DNA of 6,383 bases from positions 1 to 6,383 of the forward strand of contig JAAVAF010000130.1 of the NCBI GenBank assembly GCA_014804225.1, read 5' to 3'. Each line of letters opens with the position of its first letter. The stretch's first letter is position 1. The notes under the pieces are model-generated. The model had not been told where the DNA came from and searched no databases. It was given only the letters and a program-made list of their open reading frames with translations. A program made the translations under genes and the position numbers. This document shows, piece by piece, positions 1 to 4,044 of the stretch. Source of the DNA: Lachnospiraceae bacterium. GTDB lineage: Bacteria; Bacillota; Clostridia; Lachnospirales; Lachnospiraceae.

Positions 1-626
1 CGATAATCAGAATCTGTATGAATTCCGATTTTGGAAGCAATCTCATCTGCGATACGAAAACCGATTCCCGACACGTCCTCCGCAAGTTTGTATGGATTTT
101 CCCGCATAATCTTGTAAAGTCCCATGCCGTACTGCTTATAAATTTTGATTGCAAGCGCGTTGGAAATGCCGTATCGTTGGAGAAAAATCATTGCCTCGCG
201 CACATCCTTCTTCTCCTCCACCTGTTCTGCGATCTCTCTTGCCTTTTTTTCACTGATGCCCTTAATCTCGGCAAGTCTGTGCGGTTCTTCCTCAATAATC
301 CGAAACGTATCGTCCCCAAAATGCCGCACGATCCGCGCCGCAAGTGCAGCGCCGACCCCCTTAATCGCGCCCGAACCCAGATACCGCTCCACAGCCACCG
401 CGTCCTCAGGCGGCACGACCCGAAAGCTGTCCGCCTTAAACTGTCTGCCATAGACAGCATGTTCCACATAAGCGCCCTCCGCCTCAATGCATTCCCCTTC
501 ATCAAGGTTTGTAAAAATTCCCGTACAGGTAATCTCCATTTCTCCCGCCACCAGATTAATGACGCCATAGCCGTTTTGCGGATTTTTATAGATGATATGC
601 TCCACGAAGCCCTTTAGTACCTCCAA
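1..626 (-). CDS. recD2: RecD2-family (YrrC-like) DNA helicase, N-terminal part; 3' end beyond the left edge
   Basis: The first 208 codons of a RecD2-type superfamily 1 helicase are present; the gene runs off the left edge. The family is a 5'-3' helicase of about 750-800 residues that acts in DNA repair and replication-fork maintenance outside RecBCD. What is visible is the family's N-terminal region: a beta-rich start (MEVLKGFVEHIIYKNPQNGY) followed by helix-hairpin-helix-like segments, with motifs at about residues 79-85 (GAIKGVG), 113-118 (EIKGIS) and 183-188 (VSGIGF). The Walker A and other motor motifs would lie off the window. The start is TTG at 624-626: an in-frame TAA at 639-641 excludes anything further upstream, no other start codon lies between, and CCTCCTT at 634-640 gives an AAGGAGG ribosome binding site 7 nt away. 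It lies 67 nt after the rod-binding gene, on the same strand but beyond a terminator-like palindrome, so it is probably a separate unit. Confidence 0.87.
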   Translation of the reverse strand, partial: MEVLKGFVEHIIYKNPQNGYGVINLVAGEMEITCTGIFTNLDEGECIEAEGAYVEHAVYGRQFKADSFRVVPPEDAVAVERYLGSGAIKGVGAALAARIVRHFGDDTFRIIEEEPHRLAEIKGISEKKAREIAEQVEEKKDVREAMIFLQRYGISNALAIKIYKQYGMGLYKIMRENPYKLAEDVSGIGFRIADEIASKIGIHTDSDY

Positions 627-633
627 AGATGTT

Positions 634-640
634 CCTCCTT
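634..640 (-). promoter_or_regulatory. Ribosome binding site fixing the TTG start of recD2
   Basis: The minus strand reads AAGGAGG, a near-perfect Shine-Dalgarno sequence, 7 nt before the TTG at 624-626. The in-frame stop TAA at 639-641 overlaps this site, so translation in this frame cannot begin upstream. A strong binding site offsetting a weak TTG codon is common in Bacillota. Confidence 0.85.
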
Positions 641-653
641 ATATCGACAAAAG

Positions 654-679
654 AGCCGAGCCCTAAATCGGGTTCGGCT
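654..679. terminator. Terminator-like palindrome between the rod-binding gene and recD2, probably bidirectional
   Basis: Arms AGCCGAGCCC (654-663) and GGGTTCGGCT (670-679) pair over 10 bp around a 6-nt loop. On the plus strand one pair is G-U; on the minus strand the same position is an A-C mismatch. In the minus direction, in which the local genes are read, the stem is followed by CTTTTG, a short U-tract. In the plus direction it is followed by GCA and six T (683-688), a better tract. It begins 15 bp past the stop codon of the rod-binding gene, where an operon terminator is expected. No plus-strand gene is visible that would need it. Confidence 0.65.
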
Positions 680-693
680 GCATTTTTTCGTTT

Positions 694-1080
694 TTATACT
701 TCCTCCGGCGAAAGAACCTCCACTCCAATGCCGTAGTTTCGTTTCATTTGTTCATAAAGCATATTTGCAAGTCCCAAGCCGTTCCCCGCTGTCGCCTGTT
801 CACAAAGATGCTGAACCGCAGAATCCTTAAAGTAATCTACCATCTTTGAGGCATAACCGTTCTCATCGTCATCCGAAAATACCTTTGTCGTTTCCAGCAT
901 CTCTTTGAACACTTGTTCTAAGAAATAAGATTCGAACTGTTTGCAAGCATCCAACAATTCCTCTTCGTTCGCTGCTCCGGCACTGTTTTCAATTTTATTC
1001 TTAATGGTATCCGCTTTTGTCGATGACACCTGACTTGCCATGTAATCAGCGTATACGGAACCTACTCCACCGATATCCAT
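694..1080 (-). CDS. flgJ: FlgJ-type flagellar rod-binding protein, single domain without muramidase
   Basis: This 128-residue protein matches the N-terminal rod-binding domain of FlgJ. Key features lie at about residues 42-112: a helical segment beginning LLDACKQFESYFLEQVFKEM, a GYASKMVDYF segment and a C-terminal helix around GLGLANMLYEQMKRNYGI. The first 40 residues are polar and probably flexible. In Proteobacteria FlgJ caps the growing rod and carries a C-terminal peptidoglycan hydrolase; here the protein stops after the rod-binding domain, as in many Gram-positive and some other flagellated lineages. No signal peptide is seen, which fits export by the flagellar type III apparatus. It follows flgG by 24 nt and is the last gene of the operon. 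The ATG at 1078-1080 has only a weak ribosome binding site (AGGG at 1091-1094, or AAAGGA at 1096-1101), so translational coupling to flgG is plausible. The symbol is by domain similarity only. Confidence 0.85.
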   Translation of the reverse strand: MDIGGVGSVYADYMASQVSSTKADTIKNKIENSAGAANEEELLDACKQFESYFLEQVFKEMLETTKVFSDDDENGYASKMVDYFKDSAVQHLCEQATAGNGLGLANMLYEQMKRNYGIGVEVLSPEEV

Positions 1081-1104
1081 ATCAACTAATCCCTATCCTT
1101 TCCG

Positions 1105-1926
1105 TTATCGCTTCAACTGGTTTGCCTGCTGAAGCATTTCATCCGAAGTCGTGATCACTTTTGAGTTCATCTCATATGCTCTCTGTGCCACGATTAAGTT
1201 TACCATCTCGTCAGCAACCTGCACATTGGAACCCTCGAGGTAACCCTGTATAATCTTGCTCTTGGGCAGCTCGTCATTTTCTGCCTCGTTCATCGCCTCA
1301 CCGCTTGCATCGGTTTCTATGAAAAGGCTGTCGCCCTCTTTGCTGAGTCCTCCCGGATTGTTAAACTGCCACAGTCCGATCGTCATATCCATACTCTGCA
1401 AAACATTATTGTCATCGGGATACATCAGAGTACCGTCTCTTGATACCTGGATCTTACTCACTACCACATCTTCGTCTTCAATGATAATCGATTCCCCTTC
1501 CGTATCAAGTACCGGAAGTCCGTCCGAGGTTGTCAAAATAAGTCCCTCTGAGCCGATTGCAAACTCGAAATTACCATTTCTTGTATAATAAGTTGTTTCA
1601 CCATCTGCACCCTTTACTGCAAAAAATCCGTTTCCGGCAATCGCAAAATTCGCCTCGCCCGGTGTTTCCAAAAGACTTCCCTGTGTGAAAATCGACGTGA
1701 TTGACGAATTTCTTACACCAAGACCTACCTCTGCTCCGATCGGCTTCTGCTCCATATTCGCCGTTGTACTCTTTGTCTGTATCGTCTGATACAACAGTGA
1801 CTTAAACTCCATCGCCTCCGACTTGTAACCTGTCGTATTGACGTTTGAGAGATTGTGTGCAATATTGTCTACATTTAACTGCTGTGCAATCATTCCCGTT
1901 GCACCTGTCCATAATGATCGTACCAT
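1105..1926 (-). CDS. flgG: Flagellar distal rod protein FlgG (FlhP-like)
   Basis: This 273-residue protein, close to the usual length of about 260, has the full layout of an axial rod/hook protein. An N-terminal rod motif (residues 1-35, ending NLSNVNTTGYK) is followed by a middle domain with the FlgG/FlgF/FlgE signature (residues 94-145, FAIAGNGFFAVKG, then YYTRNGNFEF). The C-terminal helix (about 228-273) contains GYLEGSNVQVADEMVNLI and AQRAYEMNSKVI. FlgG forms the distal rod joining the proximal rod to the hook and is exported without a cleaved signal. The choice of FlgG over FlgF rests on the RAYEMNSK C-terminus and on LWQFNNPGGL near residue 186. Two acidic stretches (147-153 and 209-219) look lineage-specific. 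The ATG at 1924-1926 has a clear GGAGG (1933-1937) 6 nt upstream. Confidence 0.93.
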   Translation of the reverse strand: MVRSLWTGATGMIAQQLNVDNIAHNLSNVNTTGYKSEAMEFKSLLYQTIQTKSTTANMEQKPIGAEVGLGVRNSSITSIFTQGSLLETPGEANFAIAGNGFFAVKGADGETTYYTRNGNFEFAIGSEGLILTTSDGLPVLDTEGESIIIEDEDVVVSKIQVSRDGTLMYPDDNNVLQSMDMTIGLWQFNNPGGLSKEGDSLFIETDASGEAMNEAENDELPKSKIIQGYLEGSNVQVADEMVNLIVAQRAYEMNSKVITTSDEMLQQANQLKR

Positions 1927-1999
1927 TTGAATCCTCCATTCTTTATCCGACCGTGAAAACCGACCATAAAATGTTGTTTCTCACAGCGTGTTCTCTATA

Positions 2000-2776
2000 T
2001 TATAGTCTGATCAACTGCATTGATTGCTCTAATGTGTCATCATAAGTCGTAATCATCTTCTGATTCGCCTCATACTGTCTGGAAATCGTAATCATGTTTA
2101 CCATTTCCTTTACGACATTCGCATTGGACATTTCCAGATATCCCTGATAGATATTTGGATTCTCTACATCATTTGATACTGCGCCTTCCTTTGCGTCCCA
2201 CATCGTCTCACCGTAATGCGTTAAATAATTGGTGTCCTCAAATTCTGTAACCTTTATCTTTGTAACAAGATTTCCGTCCTGATAGATGCTTCCGTCACGG
2301 TCGATAATTGTTTCTGCCGCTGTCGTGGAAACCTGTATTCTTCCATCCTCACCGAGCAGATAGTCGCCGTCCTTTGTCACGAGATAGCCTTCCTTCGTAA
2401 GCGTAAAGCCGCCATCTCTTGTATATTTCGTAGAGGTTTCTCCCGCCTTATTCGTAAACTCGATGTTGAAAAATCCGTTCCCGCCAATCGCCAAATCATA
2501 CGTATTATCCGTAATTCTCAAGGAACCCTGTGAAAAATCGGTAAAGGTTTCTCCAATCTTTACGCCAAGGCTCATTTTTCCCAAACGCTTCGCCACATTC
2601 GGATTTTCCGACAAATCCTTGATTTTTACTGCCATAACCTCATCATACGCCTGACTGGTAGAGCCTTCCTTTTTAAAGCCTGTCGTGTCCGCGTTTGCAA
2701 GGTTGTTCGACATAATATCCATTCGATACTGTTCATTTAACATTCCCGTATAGGCTGTGTATAAACCTCTAAGCAT
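2000..2776 (-). CDS. flgF: Flagellar proximal rod protein, FlgF/FlhO-like
   Basis: A 258-residue member of the same axial-protein family as the next gene. It has the N-terminal rod motif (residues 1-36, with NNLANADTTGFKK), a middle domain (about 92-147, LAIGGNGFFNIEF, then KYTRDGGFTLTKEGYLVTKDG) and the C-terminal helix (210-258, with GYLEMSNANVVKEMVNMI and SRQYEANQKMI). The ending SRQYEANQK, instead of QRAYEMNSK, and its position before flgG suggest the FlgF-like member, corresponding to FlhO in the Bacillus mbl-flhO-flhP cluster. Telling FlgF from a second FlgG-like protein by eye is uncertain. It lies 31 nt after mreB. An AAAGGAG at 2789-2795 is 12 nt from the ATG (2774-2776), longer than ideal. 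A 73-nt gap to flgG shows no terminator. Confidence 0.85.
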   Translation of the reverse strand: MLRGLYTAYTGMLNEQYRMDIMSNNLANADTTGFKKEGSTSQAYDEVMAVKIKDLSENPNVAKRLGKMSLGVKIGETFTDFSQGSLRITDNTYDLAIGGNGFFNIEFTNKAGETSTKYTRDGGFTLTKEGYLVTKDGDYLLGEDGRIQVSTTAAETIIDRDGSIYQDGNLVTKIKVTEFEDTNYLTHYGETMWDAKEGAVSNDVENPNIYQGYLEMSNANVVKEMVNMITISRQYEANQKMITTYDDTLEQSMQLIRL

Positions 2777-2807
2777 TGTCTTTCTGTACTCCTTTCATAA
2801 TCAGAAA

Positions 2808-3803
2808 CTAGATTTCATCTCTGGCACCCGCCAGAAACTCTACATATTTTCCTGTACCAACCGCAACTGCTGTCATTGGATCCTCGGCAGTCATCGTATT
2901 GATACCTGTTCTCGACTCAATCAAATCCTCCAAGCCTCTCAAAAGGCTTCCGCCCCCTGTAAGCACAATTCCGCGGTCTGCAATATCCGCTGCAAGCTCG
3001 GGCGGTGTCTTTTCCAACACACTGTGAATCGTATCAATAATTTGCGCCGTCGTCTCGCGAAGCGCTTCCTCCGTTTCCTCGGAGGATACTCTGATGGTCT
3101 TTGGAAGTCCTGTCACAAGATTTCGTCCTCTGACGTCCATGTAATCCACTTCCGCTCTCTTAAACGCCGAACCGATTTTTATTTTTATATCCTCTGCGGT
3201 TCGCTCACCAATCAAAAGATTGTGTTTTTTTCTCATGTAACGCACAATTGCTTCATCGAAATCGTCGCCCGCTATTTTAATGGACGCGCTGACTACCGTA
3301 CCGCCAAGAGAAATGACCGCAATATCAGAGGTTCCGCCCCCGATATCCACAATCATGTTTCCACAGGGTTTTGAAATATCAATTCCCGCTCCGATTGCTG
3401 CCGCAATCGGCTCCTCAATAATCTTTACATCTCTTGCGCCCGCCTGATACGTCGCATCTTCAACCGCCTTCTTCTCTACCTCGGTAACGCCGCTCGGCAC
3501 ACACACCGCGATAATCGGTTTGCGGAATGTCTTTCTTCCAAGTGCTTTCTGAATAAAGTGCTTCATCATCTGCTCCGTCACTTTATAATCAGAAATAACG
3601 CCCTGTCTTAGCGGTCTTACGGCTACAATATTTCCGGGCGTTCTTCCCAACATCAAACGTGCATCTTCCCCGATTGCTTTTATTTTATCGGTGTCACGGT
3701 CAAATGCCACTACGGACGGCTCCTTCAAAACAACGCCTTTTCCTCTGATATAAACTAAGATACTAGCGGTTCCTAAGTCAATTCCAATATCTGTATACTG
3801 CAT
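2808..3803 (-). CDS. mreB: MreB/Mbl-family actin-like cell-shape protein
   Basis: A complete 331-residue bacterial actin, normal for the family. It assembles into membrane-associated filaments that guide lateral wall synthesis. Visible ATP-site motifs are phosphate 1 (residues 5-12, DIGIDLGT), phosphate 2 (153-160, DIGGGTSD) and an adenosine motif near residue 284 (ILTGGG in other members, VLTGGGSLLRGL here). GRTPGNIVAVRP at 53-64, EEPIAAAIGAG at 130-140 and LIGERTAEDIKIKIG further on are family hallmarks. The start is ATG at 3801-3803, with AAAGGGG (3812-3818) 8 nt upstream; an in-frame GTG at 3825-3827 has no comparable site. By position next to two rod genes it corresponds to mbl of Bacillus, but residues such as CVPSGVTEVEKKAVEDATYQ (101-120) read more like MreB. 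Subfamily assignment is therefore open. It is the first gene of the flagellar rod operon. Confidence 0.93.
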   Translation of the reverse strand: MQYTDIGIDLGTASILVYIRGKGVVLKEPSVVAFDRDTDKIKAIGEDARLMLGRTPGNIVAVRPLRQGVISDYKVTEQMMKHFIQKALGRKTFRKPIIAVCVPSGVTEVEKKAVEDATYQAGARDVKIIEEPIAAAIGAGIDISKPCGNMIVDIGGGTSDIAVISLGGTVVSASIKIAGDDFDEAIVRYMRKKHNLLIGERTAEDIKIKIGSAFKRAEVDYMDVRGRNLVTGLPKTIRVSSEETEEALRETTAQIIDTIHSVLEKTPPELAADIADRGIVLTGGGSLLRGLEDLIESRTGINTMTAEDPMTAVAVGTGKYVEFLAGARDEI

Positions 3804-3811
3804 TACTGCTG

Positions 3812-3818
3812 CCCCTTT
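3812..3818 (-). promoter_or_regulatory. Ribosome binding site that decides the mreB start
   Basis: The minus strand reads AAAGGGG, 8 nt before the ATG at 3801-3803. The alternative in-frame GTG at 3825-3827 would place this site inside the coding region and would add eight residues (VKKKGAAV) not seen at the start of typical MreB proteins. Confidence 0.75.
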
Positions 3819-3937
3819 CTTTTTCACCGGATACTTTCAGGTTTCTATCTCAAAACTTGCCCTGTCAGGCATGTAAGTGTAATAATCTTCATGATTAGTA
3901 TTTACCATTCTTCGCAAACAAAACTGCTAACCAGACT

Positions 3938-3965
3938 ATTATAACCTAAATTGTCCATTTTTCAA
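3938..3965 (-). promoter_or_regulatory. Sigma-A-type promoter upstream of mreB
   Basis: On the minus strand TTGAAA (3960-3965) is followed after 16 nt by a perfect TATAAT (3938-3943). A run of eight A (3979-3986) lies upstream of the -35, where UP-element-like A-tracts are found. Transcription would begin near position 3931 and give mreB a leader of about 127 nt. Downstream genes up to the palindrome at 654-679 would be read through from here. Confidence 0.75.
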
Positions 3966-3987
3966 AGGGGTTTATCGCTTTTTTTTC

Positions 3988-4016
3988 AAAACACTGATAC
4001 AACTTATATATCGGTG
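3988..4016 (-). terminator. Probable intrinsic terminator of uvrA
   Basis: Arms CACCGATATA (4007-4016, minus strand) and TGTATCAGTG (3992-4001) pair over 10 positions with one C-A mismatch and one G-U pair, around a 5-nt loop. In the direction of uvrA transcription the stem is followed by TTTT (3988-3991). It begins 28 nt beyond the uvrA stop codon. On the plus strand the same palindrome is followed by GC and six T (4019-4024), so it could also work in reverse. The stem is AT-rich and the U-tract short, so efficiency may be modest. Confidence 0.5.
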
Positions 4017-4035
4017 GCTTTTTTACAATACTTTA
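4008..4035 (-). promoter_or_regulatory. Candidate flagellar sigma-D/sigma-28 promoter for the mreB-flgF-flgG-flgJ unit
   Basis: The minus strand carries TAAAGTAT (4028-4035), then ACCGATAT (4008-4015), with 16 nt between TAAA and the -10 element. The known flagellar sigma consensus is TAAA (often TAAAGTTT) and GCCGATAT or GCCGATAA about 15 nt further on; here the -10 has one mismatch and the extended -35 also one. It points to the flagellar rod genes, which makes sense biologically. Start of transcription would be near 4001, giving a leader of about 197 nt. Its -10 overlaps the palindrome downstream of uvrA. Confidence 0.5.
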
Positions 4036-4044
4036 GGTCTGTTT

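Noticed and set aside
188..568. Minus-strand frame of 126 codons overlapping recD2
   Set aside because: It is another frame of the same strand as recD2; the recD2 frame is continuous from TTG to the window edge and gives family-typical sequence, whereas this one gives Arg-rich nonsense.
18..617. Open plus-strand frame of 199 codons opposite recD2
   Set aside because: It lies fully antisense to a well-supported helicase gene, has no ribosome binding site that I can see, and its translation is rich in Cys, His and Arg with no recognisable domain.
641..648. GTCGATAT on the minus strand, similar to a flagellar-sigma -10, before recD2
   Set aside because: No TAAA stands at the right distance (TTTA instead), and transcription would start in or next to the ribosome binding site.
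1927..1999. Repeated GGTCGG (two copies on the minus strand) in the flgF-flgG gap
   Set aside because: Two 6-bp direct copies in 73 nt are easily due to chance, and they form neither a hairpin nor a known operator.
1999..2004. TATAAT on the minus strand at the end of flgF as a promoter for flgG
   Set aside because: It overlaps the flgF stop codon and has no acceptable -35 hexamer 16-18 nt upstream; operon read-through is simpler.
2757..3374. Open plus-strand frame of 205 codons opposite mreB and the start of flgF
   Set aside because: It is antisense to conserved mreB coding sequence and encodes nothing recognisable; such open frames arise from the codon bias of the real gene.
3804..3827. 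GTG at 3825-3827 as an upstream start for mreB
   Set aside because: No Shine-Dalgarno sequence precedes it, while AAAGGGG sits 8 nt before the ATG at 3801-3803.
3857..3865. ACAGGGCAA on the minus strand, resembling the core of the c-di-GMP-I riboswitch
   Set aside because: Tempting before a motility operon, but the GCAAAGCC-type partner segment, the tetraloop and its receptor helix expected downstream are all missing.
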